A stretch of 64,000 nucleotides of DNA from Raphanus sativus (GCF_000801105.2 NC_079512.1:2356263-2420262), one strand, 5' to 3'. Positions 10,741 to 23,690 are shown, counted from the first letter of the stretch. Made by a program: numbers and translations. The notes: a model not told the origin generated them from the sequence alone.

Positions 10741-12840
10741 CTTATAGTTACAATGGCGTATATTCAGCACTCCAAACATTATTAAATAAGTATTTTACTA
10801 TATTTCATTTAATAACATAGTTAAATTATTATTAGCTAATTCAATTCTATAACTAATAAATAAACCATATTATTTTATATTCTTCATTTATTATTTTAAA
10901 AATAGTAAACATTAAAGTTTATTTTTTCAATTAATGATCCTAAATGAGTACCATCATTTGTATCAAATTGTAACTAAATTAAATATCATATATACTTTTA
11001 TATTATAACATCAAATTATAAAATATAAAATTTATATAATGATAACTAGTTAATTATATATAGTTAAAATAGTTAAAAATTAAAATAATATATAATATTA
11101 TTTTTGGTACGAAATTTGGTATTGTATATGATTGGAGTGTTTTGACCAAAAAAATATGATTGGAGTCTAAGGACACCTTGCACGTTATATGCCTCACATA
11201 GTACATACATTCAGGGGCAATTTCCCCCATAAATTTTATTTTTTCCTTTAAATGCTATGGAGAATTTGATTGCCCCAATTGAAAAAAAGTTTTTAACTAA
11301 GAAACTCCACCCAAACACCCTAAAATCATCTGAAAACTTTAAAACTCCACAACTTAAAATATTTTCAATAACAGTGGATATATTTCAGAGTATTTTACGA
11401 AATGTCAAGTTTAATAACAGTGAATTTTAAATGAATTTTTAGAATTCATATTTGAATAACAGAGAATTTTTCATTTTAATACAAATCACCTAAAACTCTC
11501 GGTTGAATACACCTCTCTTATAGTTACAATGGCGTATATTCAGCACTCCAAACATTATTAAATAAGTATTTTACTATATTTCATTTAATAACATAGTTAA
11601 ATTATTATTAGCTAATTCAATTCTATAACTAATAAATAAACCATATTATTTTATATTCTTCATTTATTATTTTAAAAATAGTAAACATTAAAGTTTATTT
11701 TTTCAATTAATGATCCTAAATGAGTACCATCATTTGTATCAAATTGTAACTAAATTAAATATCATATATACTTTTATATTATAACATCAAATTATAAAAT
11801 ATAAAATTTATATAATGATAACTAGTTAATTATATATAGTTAAAATAGTTAAAAATTAAAATAATATATAATATTATTTTTGGTACGAAATTTGGTATTG
11901 TATATGATTGGAGTGTTTTGACCAAAAAAATATGATTGGAGTCTAAGGACACCTTGCACGTTATATGCCTCACATAGTACATACATTCAGGGGCAATTTC
12001 CCCCATAAATTTTATTTTTTCCTTTAAATGCTATGGAGAATTTGATTGCCCCAATTGAAAAAAAGTTTTTAACTAAGAAACTCCACCCAAACACCCTAAA
12101 ATCATCTGAAAACTTTAAAACTCCACAACTTAAAATATTTTCAATAACAGTGGATATATTTCAGAGTATTTTACGAAATGTCAAGTTTAATAACAGTGAA
12201 TTTTAAATGAATTTTTAGAATTCATATTTGAATAACAGAGAATTTGTCATTTTAATACAAATCACCTAAAACTCTCGGTTGAATACACCTCTCTTATAGT
12301 TACAATGGCGTATATTCAGCACTCCAAACATTATTAAATAAGTATTTTACTATATTTCATTTAATAACATAGTTAAATTATTATTAGCTAATTCAATTCT
12401 ATAACTAATAAATAAACCATATTATTTTATATTCTTCATTTATTATTTTAAAAATAGTAAACATTAAAGTTTATTTTTTAAATTAATGATCCTAAATGAG
12501 TACCATCATTTGTATCAAATTGTAACTAAATTAAATATCATATATACTTTTATATTATAACATCAAATTATAAAATATAAAATTTATATAATGATAACTA
12601 ATTAATTATATATAGTTAAAATAGTTAAAAATTAAAATAATATATAATATTATTTTTGGTACGAAATTTGGTATTGTATATGATTGGAGTGTTTTGACCA
12701 AAAAAATATGATTGGAGTCTAAGGACACCTTGCACGTTATATGCCTCACATAGTACATACATTCTGGGGCAATTTCCCCCATAAATTTTATTTTTTCCTT
12801 TAAAGGCTATGGAGAATTTGATTGCCCCAATTGAAAAAAA
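10521..12840. repeat. 776-bp tandem triplication
   Basis: Three head-to-tail copies start at the same CTAAGAAACTCC word at 10521, 11297 and 12073, giving a period of 776 bp twice. Copies 1 and 2 look identical by eye. Copy 3 has only a handful of changes, for example near 12246, 12479, 12600, 12764 and 12805. The unit starts in the middle of a MITE and ends at a CCCCAATTGAAAAAAA word. Junctions share a short TTT-AAC microhomology. The content is AT-rich and non-coding. Confidence 0.95.
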
Positions 12841-14160
12841 CTTATTGCCCCCCCCCCCCAACACAATCAGTGCGCAAAACTCAAGTTAAGTTCTCCAGTA
12901 TTTCTGTTTTTAAGTCATTTATTACATTTCTGTTAACCTTATTTTGTTTGCAAACATTAAAAACTCATTTCCATTTTCTATATAAAGAAAACGATTTCTT
13001 TCTTCAACAAAATTTTGCTTGATGATTTTGGTAAACAGAAACTAAGTTTTATTTAACAAATAAGAAATTTTTTTTACGAATAAGAAAAAATACACAGGAT
13101 AGTAAAATATAATATTTTATTTTAGTAATTATCTATTTATACTGAATGAAAACAATCTTTTCTAATTTCGTGTTGATTTATTCTTTCTACCATTTCTGTC
13201 CCATAATTTAAGGAAAACCATTTTATAATCTAAAATATAAGTGTTTCTCATACAATACATGAAAAACAGTTTCTTATTTTATTTTTAATTATAGTCAACA
13301 CTTTATAGAACGTTAGTTTTACATGTAAACAAAACTGATACTATTTTTAAAAAAATTACACTTAGATAATTGATACATTTATCTGTTTCTTAACATCACT
13401 TGTTAAAATGTTACAAAACTTAACATCAATAATAAATTGATTCAAACAAAATCACGCACTATATTTTTAGTACTAATTTTAATTTGCATTATTTAAAATG
13501 TTTTTCTAGTATAAAGATATTTCACAAAAATACAGCCTGTGTAACTAACACTATGTTTCATATGGTTTTAGTCATTATTTTTATTGTGGTTTTAGTTTAA
13601 TTGACCCATGATCTTCTATAACTGCTTAATGATCTCGAAAAGCATTCTATATCCCCACTCATCGATTTCTCTTCCTTAACCTTTTTATCAGTTCCAAAAT
13701 TTTCTGGGCTGATCAGTTCCAAAATTTTCTGGGCTGATTGATTTACAAATAAAAATCAACGCAAATAGATAATACAGTGAGAATTCAATATAGTGATGTA
13801 AGTAAGGAAGAAAATATATAATATCTACATATCTTACCTGCGATGAATTACTTCTCAAGTGGTCAAACAATTTTTCTTATACATGATTTGAAAGAAAATA
13901 GGGTCTGCTAATTGGACGAATCAGATAGAAAAGTTCTGAAAAGGTATTATTTTTCTTTTGTTGTTCTTCTTCTAGTTTATTTCCTTCTGTTTATGTTTTA
14001 AAAATTTTTTTGGTTGCAATTCATTCTTTTCTTTGGTAAATGAAGAATCCCTTGTAAACTAAAGAAGTCAAGTCTTTGGAAAAAGCAGAAGATGGAAAAT
14101 TCTTAAATGATAGTTTAAGTAGTGGACTGATTCACCTTCATGCTAATGGAGATCGAAGAT
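12841..14160. other. AT-rich intergenic sequence
   Basis: A C-homopolymer (about 12847-12859) follows the triplication. A 25-bp tandem pair (AGTTCCAAAATTTTCTGGGC core) lies at 13690-13738. No gene is supported. Confidence 0.5.
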
Positions 14161-14167
14161 GAAAATG

Positions 14168-14195
14168 AAGAAGAAGAAGAAGAAGAAGAAGAAGA
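14168..14195. repeat. (GAA)n microsatellite
   Basis: About nine uninterrupted GAA/AAG units. Confidence 0.9.
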
Positions 14196-14279
14196 TGTTT
14201 TTTTAATTGTTTAACAATTTTTCCTATGATTCATCTCTTTATTTCGTGTTTCTTTTTTTTTGTAGAGTCTATGTATATT

Positions 14280-14765
14280 TTTATTTTTTCTTGTCTTCAA
14301 TTGTCGATAATGGAAAAAAGTTTAAGGAAAACATTTTAAGTAATTTACCTACTGAAATTAATCTAATATCAAATTCATAAATGATAAAAAGATATTTTCG
14401 ATAATTGTAAATTAAATCATTATTAAAATAAATGTTATAAATTAATATTAATTTTGCTTCAGTTATTAGTAAATGATATAAATAACTAGAATCGGTTATT
14501 TTTATTGATACCAAACTAATATCATTTAAAACTGATGTAAATGATGACATCATTTTATTGCAACTGATACATATTGACATCACTTATCATAATTGATGTA
14601 AACATTTAACATTTTCACATCATTTTTTTTTAAAGAATTGATACAAATTATTTGTATCACCACTTTCAGAGTCATTTATATAAGTGATGTAAAACTATTT
14701 TGCATCAGTTATAAGTAATGCAAAAATATAAAATAAATGATGTTAAACTACTATTTTTTGTAGTG
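14280..14765. mobile_element. CACTA (En/Spm) element terminus, one end only
   Basis: The sequence ends in TTTTTTGTAGTG at 14765, the inverse of the CACTACAAAAAA terminus of plant CACTA elements. The preceding 250-450 bp is filled with short words related to GATGTAAA / ATTGATACA in both orientations, as in the subterminal repeats of this superfamily. No matching CACTACAA start was found to the left, so this is a remnant or an eroded element. Confidence 0.6.
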
Positions 14766-16231
14766 ATCGTATAATGAATTTATATAGTTTAATGCAATAA
14801 AAACAATTTAATAATTTAGTAATAAATTTATTTATAATTATTTTTTTCCATGTGACTGTTCCAGTTATATTCTCTCCTTTTCGTAAAAGGAGTCATTTTA
14901 GCTTTTTAATCTTATTTTGTAAAAAATGTTACTTTACATTTCAATGCAAATTAGTAAACAATATTTCAATTTTAAACTCATAACTCTAATATATTAATTG
15001 GAAAGATAATTTTTGATAATGTATTAATGATGGACAAAAAAAATAATTTCTTATTAGTTTTCCTAATTTGTGTGAAAAGAACCAAATAACACTCTTTATA
15101 AGCCGATAAAGTATGATATCGAATTCGAAATGAAGTCACCTCAGTTGGCAGTTGGCACGATATATACATCTATAAATTAATAATCTATAAATTAATATCT
15201 CTTTAAATTAATATAATTGCATAGTCCCAAATTGATTTTTGGTTCAATTAGTATCTCGATAAATTAATAATTTCTATAAATTAATAAAAATATAGTTTTG
15301 GTATAATCCCAACATTATTAATTTATAAAGGTTTCACTGTAGTTTTCTCTTCTCCAAGTATTCATTGGCCGAGAATTATGTACCGATCGACTGATAAAGA
15401 CAGAATACTTGGCCAAATTCTAAAAAATATATAAGACAGAAGAATAACATAAAAATAACAAATTATAAAAAATATATATAAAAGAACCAATAACATATTT
15501 AATCAGAATAATTATGGGTACCAATAACATATTTAATCAGAATAATTATGGGTGAGTTTGTGTCTTTGAAAGATAGCATACTTAAAGTTAAAAATATAAA
15601 CATGGAAGCGATATTCTTTTGTTCAAGAGACATGATATATATGAATCCTAGAACCCTTCTCTTTAATCCAAAAGACTAAATAATAGTAATAAAAGATAAT
15701 ATCCGAGGAACAAGTTCAAGACACCAGCATATCAGAATTCAGACATGGAAGATATATCATATCTTTGATATTATAATCATATTCCATCTATATATAGGTA
15801 TGTGCATGCACTCATATAGTCATTATCATAAAATCATATATATACTTTTTTTTTGGTAAAATGTTAAATTATTATACCAATTTTTCAAGTTTTTTTACAG
15901 AACAACATAGAAACAAAACAGAGTACAGAATTTAAATCTAAACAAAGCATCAAATGAGTTAGTATATAATTATACTAATCATATATATACATATACAATG
16001 TTAAATTATTATACCAATCATATATATACATACGTTAAATTATTATACCAATCATATATATACATACGACGTTTGATACTACAAGATATGAGTTAGTATA
16101 TAATTATACTACATAAAATGTTTTGTAAACTCGATGTCTCTATTTTTTTGTTTCTAAAGATTCGTATCTCGTGACTGTTGAATACAAAATCAAAATAATA
16201 TATAGTCAGTGCATGCACTTGAAAGAAAAAT
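14766..16231. repeat. AT-rich intergenic DNA with short tandem repeats
   Basis: A 34-bp tandem duplication (ACCAATAACATATTTAATCA core) lies at 15486-15553. A cluster of TTAAATTATTATACCAATCA units with ATATATATACATA lies at 15957-16070. No gene is supported. Confidence 0.7.
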
Positions 16232-17170
16232 ATATCTATTTTATAGTTGAATTTTTTACATACCGCTTGTCGAAAAAAAAATAGAGAGAGAAAGCTCTAG
16301 CATCTGACTAGAAATAGAGAATCACTGCTCGGTGGCCGGTGGCCTCTGCCGCTGGTTACCACCCCTGCCTTTTCCTTTCTTTTCTTCGGATTTCTTTGCA
16401 TGTCTATTATCTCGGCATCGTTAGTTCATCGGAGCTGCATGTCTTTTTTCTCTTCCAGTATCGCACCCACCGATGGGTGGGTGACTGGCTTTAGACTCTG
16501 GGGCCGTGCCGTTCTTCTCTGGCGGTGGTCGCCGGTTATCATGGATTCCATAAGAGCGTTCGAGCGGTGTGAAGGTTTCGATTTGTGGTTGGTGGCCTTT
16601 GGTTGGGTGAGATCTCGAGTATATTTGATTGACGCTTCCCAAAGCCTAGGCGAGTGAGTGAAAGATGCTGATCCCTTATTCCTCTAATATTGTTGTTGGA
16701 GGTGGTTTCGGTGTTATAGTGGTGATGTTCAAATCCCGGTTGTGTCCGGTGGTCAAGTGTGTTGGTTTTATTACTGTGATGACTGATGATTGGTCCAAAC
16801 GGTGGAGGCTCGTGTCTCGGAATTTCCATGTATCCGGTCGATTCCGGTGAAGCGACGTGGTTCGATCCCGGCGGCGTTGCTAAACCGTTTGTGATGATGC
16901 CGATTCCAATCCTTTGCCACGTTTTCTCTTGCGGCTCTTTGCGCAACACGTGGTGATGGAGGAATTAGGTTTAGATCACATAATTTTGGGCTTGCGACTT
17001 GTTCTGTTGGGTGTGTATAGTTTAGGCCTTTGTTGGGCTCCTTTGTTTAGTTTAGTTGTGATGTATGTTTGGTTGCCTATTCTCTGGGCTTTTGTATGAT
17101 GTGTTTATGGGGTTTAGTCCCTTTAATAATATCTTTAGATGACAAAAAAAAAATATCTATTTTATAGTTG
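16232..17170 (+). mobile_element. LINE-derived non-autonomous retroposon, copy 2
   Basis: The insert 16250-17152 is bracketed by a perfect 18-bp duplication, ATATCTATTTTATAGTTG (16232-16249 and 17153-17170). It begins in a short A-rich and GAGAGA segment. It continues through a GC-richer body (16320-17080, with TGGCGGTGGTCGCCGG-type words) and ends TTTAGATGACAAAAAAAAA, the GATGAC-A(n) tail typical of plant L1-type LINEs. It is homologous to the minus-strand copy at 7211-8057. No reverse transcriptase frame is present. Confidence 0.8.
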
Positions 17171-18400
17171 CCGAAACTGTTGCTGAAGTGCATGCATCAA
17201 CTTAATTGTTTAAGCATATACATGTTAGCTGTTTCAATGCGAGGTTTGCCAGTTGTGTGAAGATAAGGACTCTGGTACAGTTTTGCTAGCGTCATTTGAA
17301 CTTTGAAGTGTGTGATCACTGGACCTCAGACTCTGGTAAAAAAACAATTTGGTACTCGAGTAATGCTATTGTTGAGTTTGATATTGAAAAATTCAGTCCG
17401 AAAAGACAATCAATTAACATATAATGAAAAAATGATGGCAAAGTGAATAAAAGGAATAAAAACAAAAGACGAAAAAGAAAGACATGAGGTGGGGTTGGTC
17501 GGGAGAAGCTAAAATCTTAGAGTGAATGAATGAGGCTTAGAGCAGCCGACATCGAATCTTTAAAAATCGCAAAAATCTCGAAGTACCCTTATCAGTATCA
17601 CATATATACGCGCATGTGAATATCTTTATTTTATTTTTAATAAATAAAGAATTTTTTTATTTATGTTCAGTTTAGCTTTTCTTCAAATGAATGGAAGCTT
17701 CCCTGATGTTATAAATATTTATAAGTTTTATATCTATCTTATTAAAACTCAAGTACAAAATCATTACTTGGATAGCATTTTAAATATTCAGTGTGTTTGG
17801 AAACATGTATAAAGGTTTTTTTAAAAAATTGTTACATATATATATTCACTTCCCAGACATTCTGTTTTGTAGACCATCGATGTCCATTTCTTTTGTATCT
17901 ATATTTAATTTCACCCGTTTGAACCGCTTCCTGCGCAAGGAAATTGGGAATATCAATGACTCTTCATAAAAGGATCGAATTAAATATCTAACGATTTTGC
18001 TTAACAAGTAATTCTAATAATAAAGATCAAATTATATATATGTTACCTTAATTGGTTACCCTTTATTGCGCAAATGAATGCAACATTTATGGTTTTCGTA
18101 ACAAACAGAAAGGATATTTCTGCGCAAAGGAAAATTTTGAAAATCAATGATTCTTCTATAATATTGGTTAGCAAGTAATTCTAAAAATAAATAACAAATT
18201 AAATATAGCATACCTTAATTAGTTACCCTTTATTGCGCAACATTACTACAGTATATACGATTCTCTTAAAAACAGAAAAGATATTATATAGATGTGATAT
18301 CTTCCATAGCAACTGCTACATCTTAACCTAGATTTCTTTACTCATCTATATATATCGAGAAACAATAAGAGATTTCCCATCAAGCTCTCTCACAGCAAAC
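17171..18400. repeat. Upstream region with duplicated segment
   Basis: About 17931-18075 and 18120-18241 are diverged tandem copies, each starting TGCGCAA(A)GG and ending TTACCCTTTATTGCGCAA, directly upstream of the RPA70-like gene. The rest is AT-rich without a gene. Confidence 0.7.
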
Positions 18401-19869
18401 ATGTCAAACATTAAAAAAATGAGTCTTATTAAGGATCTCAAACCTTACAAAGATGAATGGCGACTCACTGTCAAACTGCTTCATGCTTGGAAACAAAGCA
18501 CCAGCTACGGAGGAGATACGCGTGAGTGCGTCCTGGTAGACCAAAACGTAAGATAGTGTCATTTTACTCTGTATATGTAGCTATCTCGATTGTAGACTAA
18601 TAATCGATCATATTCTATTTTTTTCAGGGTGATAAAATCCAAGCATCATGCAAAAAATCACAGATGAATCGAAACGTTATCTACCTCTTGGTGAGTGGAA
18701 GGTCATTGACACCTTTAAAATAGGACAGGCTGGAGGTCAATATCGACCTACAAAGCAGAAGTACAAGATGACAATCCTTGGAGATACAGTGATAACCCCT
18801 TCTGAATTTCAGAATGATAGTCACTTCCTTGATCTTGCTAGCTACGAGGAGATTGGTAATGGAAAGTGTAAACCCAATTTTCTTATTGGTACGTATACAA
18901 AACAATTCTTATTTTATCATCTATAAAGTGGTTAGCCATTTTAGTTTTTCTGATTTGTAATTTAAACAGATATCATGGGACAAGTTACTGATCTTGGAGC
19001 AGTTGCCAATGTTCAAGCTAAAGGGATTGACACCAAGAGAGTTAACTTTTTCATGCGTGATATAAGGTAATTAAAATAATAGCTGTTAATATTTATTTTA
19101 TTAGTATGTTTCCTAAGTTTTTTTCTTTATCTCTGAATGTTCTATCAGTGGAAATGAAATTGCATGCTGCTTATGGGGAATATATGCTGAGCAGTTTGAA
19201 AAACATATTGAATCAGATGCCGGTGAGATTGAAATATGCTTGATAAGGTTTGCAAAAATCGGCAACTACAAAGGTATACACTCCATATTCAGTTTATATC
19301 ATACACATGGTCTTTACTATTTTTTTTCCTTATTTACAGAGTTATACATGCGATTTACTTTAACTTAAAAATATCACATATATTTTGTATCTAAAACACA
19401 GGAGAAGTACAAATCACCAACGCATTTGATGCTACCATTGTGGTTCTCAATCCAACAATGGAGGAAGCTATTGATTTTAAGGAGAAGTAAGTGTGATTAA
19501 TGGCATTGTTATGTTATTCTGCATTTTCATCTATCATAATTTACGTACTAATATTTACTATTTTCCTTGCGCAGGATGATGAATAATCCTCTTCCTCTAG
19601 CTCTCTGTGATCAGAGTGATGAGAAAAAGATAATGACAAAGGTGAAAGACGATTGGAATGATGTTCAAATAAGATGTATTTCTGAAATTTTGCAGAGTGT
19701 TGAGGTAATAATACAAACTAATACTCATGAAAACACCCCTTCCTATAATAGTTTTAACTTTTTATTTTATACCTTATATAGGCTGAGTCTTGCAAGATCA
19801 TCTTCTATTGAATCCATTGACACGAATTGGGGGTGGTTCTATTTTGGATGTAATAGACACATCCCGTAA
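18401..19869 (+). pseudogene. RPA70-like OB-fold gene, frameshifted
   Basis: Seven exons with proper GT-AG borders are readable: 18401-18547, 18628-18888, 18970-19066, 19149-19273, 19402-19486, 19575-19704 and 19782-19869. The start ATG gives SLIKDLKPYKDEWRLTVKLLHAW, the N-terminal DUF223/OB-fold of plant RPA70-like proteins. Later blocks are YLPLGEWKVIDTFKIGQ, TDLGAVANVQAKGIDTKRVNFFMRDI, CLWGIYAEQFEKHI, TNAFDATIVVLNP and AESCKII...WGWFYFGCNRH (start of the zinc-ribbon DBD-C). Two lesions are visible: one base is missing near 18657 after GDKIQASCKK, and two bases are missing near 19803 after ESCKII. The frame then ends at a TAA at 19867, truncating DBD-C. A sequencing error could explain one lesion, hardly both. 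No Helitron ends were found around it. Confidence 0.82.
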
Positions 19870-20187
19870 TTTTATAAACTAACCTTCTTTCCCATGTCTT
19901 TAATTTCTGCGTCCATATATATCTTCGAACTCTATTAAAGTAATTCCTAATCTCCTTACAAGCTGTCATTGCCTCCATAATTAGTTACCTAAATCAGCGA
20001 AAACAATATAACAGAAAAGATTTTACAATCCAAAATATGGTTACACAATATATGCTATCCCTGAATAATTTAAACTTCAGAATATCCCCAGACTTTCTTT
20101 GCACACAATCTCTACTTATAACCTAGATTATTCATCTCCCTATATAATCTACATTCCTCCAGACCTCACGGTAAAAAGTAGATTACT

Positions 20188-20505
20188 ATGGCTATGAGTA
20201 GAAACAAAGATATCAGTTTCTTGAACGTTCTCAAACCATATAAGAATACTTGGAAGGTTGAAGTCAAAGTTCTTCATTCGTGGACACACCACTCAAGCAA
20301 ATATCAAGTTTTTTATTTTATATCTGCACTGATATATGAATGAGATTGTATTTACTTTAAAAAAAATTTACGTTGTTAGGTTCCTTTGATTGATCATAAC
20401 AAAGAGAGTTCATCTGAAGATGTTTCTACACCTTTCTCTAAGAGTAAGGAAGGAGATGCTGATCTTAAGGATATGAATTCTACATCTAAGACAGAGGAAG
20501 ATTAG
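20188..20505 (+). pseudogene. Second RPA70-like relic, N-terminus joined to C-terminal tail
   Basis: ATG at 20188 opens ISFLNVLKPYKNTWKVEVKVLHSW, a second RPA70-like N-terminal OB-fold start. It breaks off after about 40 residues. From about 20380, VPLIDHNKESSSEDVSTPF...SKTEED and a stop at 20503-20505 resemble the acidic C-terminal tail of the same family. The middle of the gene is missing. This looks like an internally deleted tandem copy of the gene just upstream. Confidence 0.6.
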
Positions 20506-21990
20506 TTCTGTGAGGGTTACCTTACATATACCGAGTTTATTGTTTTGGTTTGGTTTCATGTTGGTTCTGCAAATTTCATGTTTTTTTTAATGAATTTTGC
20601 TTTGTTTTTCAATACTTTTCGTTTAAGTCATATTGGATCTTCAATAAAAATGTCTATTGCTAATAATCATGACAACCAGTTAACCTACAATTATTGTGAT
20701 ATAATAGCCATTTATCGAATTTACTAACCGTTTTTGGTTCCACTTTGTCATCATCTGCGTTGTATAAATTTGTGATCTGTATTGTGGTCTTCGTTATCCA
20801 AAACGTTTTAAACCTGCCCAACCAAAAAACACAAGCATTGTTTTGAAACTTTACACAGATCACAAGTTAAAAATAAAAATGGAAAGCAAGGATAATATAT
20901 GTTCCTTAGATCGCTGCAAGATTATTAAGCTGGATTTTTTAGTTTAATTTAAGACAGAGCTATCAGATAAACACACAAATATGACCACAGTGACCACTGA
21001 CATCAAGCATATATTGCTGTTTATTGTAAGTGTTATCGAACAATTACTTACAGAAACTGTGGTGACATGGCCAACCTTGACTACAACTTCTAACCGAGAG
21101 AAATCCTTTCATTGTTATGACTACCAAAGCTGAATTACCAATCACAGAAATTGGAAATCGTGAAGAAACTTCATCATCTTTTCCTCTGAGTGTGGTTTCT
21201 ATGGAGTGGGGTTTTTATCAACAGAGCTTCTATTGTTAGTTTATTTGCTTGACGGTGCTCCTGTTGCATGATTTAGACAAGAACTATCAGAATCTTATAA
21301 AGAGCACAAAATACCTAGATCGATTGATAAAAAGATGATCCGCGGTTCAAACCTTGATATGCTGCTGTTTTTCAATAACGATCTGCATTCCTTTTCTCAG
21401 ATTGATTTGGAATCAGCTCTATCTCGAAGATGACGAGTTATCTTTGGATTCTCGAGGGAGTTCTCTACCGTCAGTTTCCAAAAAAAAAATAGCTTTTTAG
21501 TTTGTTCTAGGAATGGGTTTTAACAATCTTAGATAATTATCAGGCCCAACTCACATTTACTAAACTCATTTGACAAAAAAGAAACTAAACTCAAAATTTA
21601 AAATACAGCTGATTTTAATTTTTATATAAATTAAAATTAAAATGTTAATATTGAAAAATATGGAAACATGTCAAATTGCTATGTTAAAGAATTTTTTAAA
21701 AAAAATTGTTTTTACCAATTCTTTACTTGACTAATTTTAATATAATTTCTACTCAAATAAATAGATTAAAATCATTATATTACCGTCCAATTGAGTCCTG
21801 AAATCATTTTGTTTATAGCAAACCAAAAAAATATGTTGATTGGAGAAGACATAAAACAAAGCAAAAGAAACAAAAAAAATGTTTACAAAAGACATTCTAT
21901 ATGCCTGAAGTTATTATAAATTACTTTTACTAAAATACATACATTCAGTAAGTACAAAGAATAAATTCATAGTCTTAAAATGAAAATAAT
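20506..21990. other. Intergenic sequence, no gene recognised
   Basis: Moderately AT-rich. About 21050-21470 has a more balanced base composition, but no protein family could be recognised on either strand. Confidence 0.4.
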
Positions 21991-22020
21991 ACCCGCCCGA
22001 GCGGGCGGGTCAAAATATAG
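21991..22020 (+). mobile_element. Helitron 3' terminus (variant end ATAG)
   Basis: An 8-bp perfect stem (21991-21998 with 22003-22010, ACCCGCCC type) is followed by CAAAAT and ATAG|T. The hairpin and spacing match the Helitron end at 43895, but the CTAG is changed to ATAG. The 5' end was not found. Confidence 0.65.
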
Positions 22021-22024
22021 TTAT

Positions 22025-22136
22025 TATTATTGTATTTGGAGGTCTTTATGATCAATAATTTGTTAACTTTTTCATATCATTATTATTGTATTTGGAGGTC
22101 TTTATGATCAATAATTTGTTAACTTTTTCATATCAT
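22025..22136. repeat. 56-bp tandem duplication
   Basis: Two near-perfect copies (core TGTATTTGGAGGTCTTTATG at 22031 and 22087), directly beside the Helitron end. Confidence 0.9.
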
Positions 22137-22242
22137 TTTTAAGAATATCTTAACTATTAAAACTGAAATGCAATTAATAATAAACTCTAAATTTTTCTTA
22201 AAAATAATATCAATGCCATTTCTTAATAACCTAATAATTAAG

Positions 22243-22569
22243 AGGGTGTATTCAAATGAGTATTTTAGATGATTTATATTAAAATGATAAATCAAATGTT
22301 ATTCAAATATGAATTTGATTTTTATAAAGTACTCTGAAATCTAATGTTATTAAAAATATTTCGAGTTGTGCAGTTTTAAAGTTATCAAGTAATTTAAGAT
22401 TTTTTAGGTAGAGTTTTTTAATTAAAAACCTAAAACCTAAATCTCATGGTTTTATGTGATATTTTAGAATTGTTTATCGAAAATCACTTAAATCTCTACA
22501 GTTTATTGAAATCATCTAAAATCTTATTAAAAACCAAATCAATTCAAAATTTAAACTGAATACAACCCC
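22243..22569. repeat. MITE, second copy of the family at 10370
   Basis: The ends are inverted: AGGGTGTATTCAAA at the left, ACTGAATACAACCCC at the right. About 327 bp, AT-rich, non-coding. Confidence 0.6.
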
Positions 22570-22658
22570 ATAAATTTCGGTAAGATTTTACTACTAGATA
22601 TTGTTGAAACCCATTACTTATGATTAACAATAATTATTCGGGCCGAAATACGATCATA

Positions 22659-23491
22659 TCTATCTTATTAAAATAGAAACATTACAACTTTTTCTAGGTG
22701 GATTTTAAAGTTGGACCTTAGGTAATTAATGCTATACTAATATATTTATTATTAGACATGCCTTTTTATAAATAATTAATATCAACTATTACCATAGTTT
22801 TCACTCCTTGCCTTATTATTATATCCACTACCCATGTTTCCTTATATTGCATATATTTTACTATAAGCTAGATACATCCACTAGCATATTATACTATAAA
22901 ATAGATTATTAATAATACATCTACTAACATATAATACTATACGACAAATTAATAATAATATAATATATTATCTATTCATTAACTTTCATCTATCAATATT
23001 AGCAATACTATGAAAACGACTAACTCTATACATTTAACCATGATATACTAATTTATAACAAAAATGATATTACTCTTGCAAATTAGTTTTTATAAAAATT
23101 ATTTATATCAGCAATTTGTTATATAAGATAAATTTAATCAATACCTAAATCTTTTTTTTCATGTTCAGAAAAAAAGAAACCTACGAATATATACCATTAA
23201 ATTAGCCAAAAATCTTCCGAATAAATAGTAAATCTCACCAACCCAAAAAATGAATTAAAAATATAACAAAAGATACTATATTTGAAATTTAGTTCATTGG
23301 GTCGGGTACAAATCTGTTCATTTCATGTATGAGTTCTTTGAGTTCTCAACATTTGGTTTTAAGTAGGTATTTGATTTTTTTTGTCCGGGTCGATTTTTTT
23401 TTGGTTCCGGATCATTCTAATTTTTTTATATTATAAATTTTATATGTGAATCAAAAGATAAATCCGCGCAGATGCGCGGATCATGATCTAG
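22659..23491 (+). mobile_element. Non-autonomous Helitron, 833 bp
   Basis: It starts A|TCTATCTTATTAAAATAG (22659), a form of the 5' terminus seen repeatedly in this window. It ends with a 7-bp hairpin (TCCGCGC / GCGCGGA at 23463-23480) and CTAG at 23488-23491 followed by T. Both termini obey the Helitron rules. There is no coding content. Confidence 0.85.
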
Positions 23492-23630
23492 TCTTATACT
23501 TAAAACATATGTCCACCTCAGTCTACATACATATATCGTATAACTATGAGAATAATATTGACTTATGATTATGATCCTTAGAAGTTGAACCCGAGACAAT
23601 AACTTATGATATTTATGACCTCCTATTGTA

Positions 23631-23690
23631 TCTTATATATTAAAATACTAGGATATGATCCGCGCCTTCCGCGGAGAGAAAAGAATAATA
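23631..23690 (-). mobile_element. Minus-strand Helitron 3' end inside a Helitron 5' terminus
   Basis: A plus-strand 5' terminus, A|TCTTATATATTAAAAT (23631-), runs only 17 bp. It meets, at 23648, a CTAG end whose hairpin (CCGCG / CGCGG, complement at 23660-23675) lies to the right. That is the 3' terminus of a minus-strand Helitron. Its 5' end to the right was not identified. Confidence 0.7.

Noticed and set aside
16400..16949. Overlapping frames of 60-136 codons on both strands
   Set aside because: They lie in the GC-richer body of the LINE-derived retroposon and are not conserved in its other copy.
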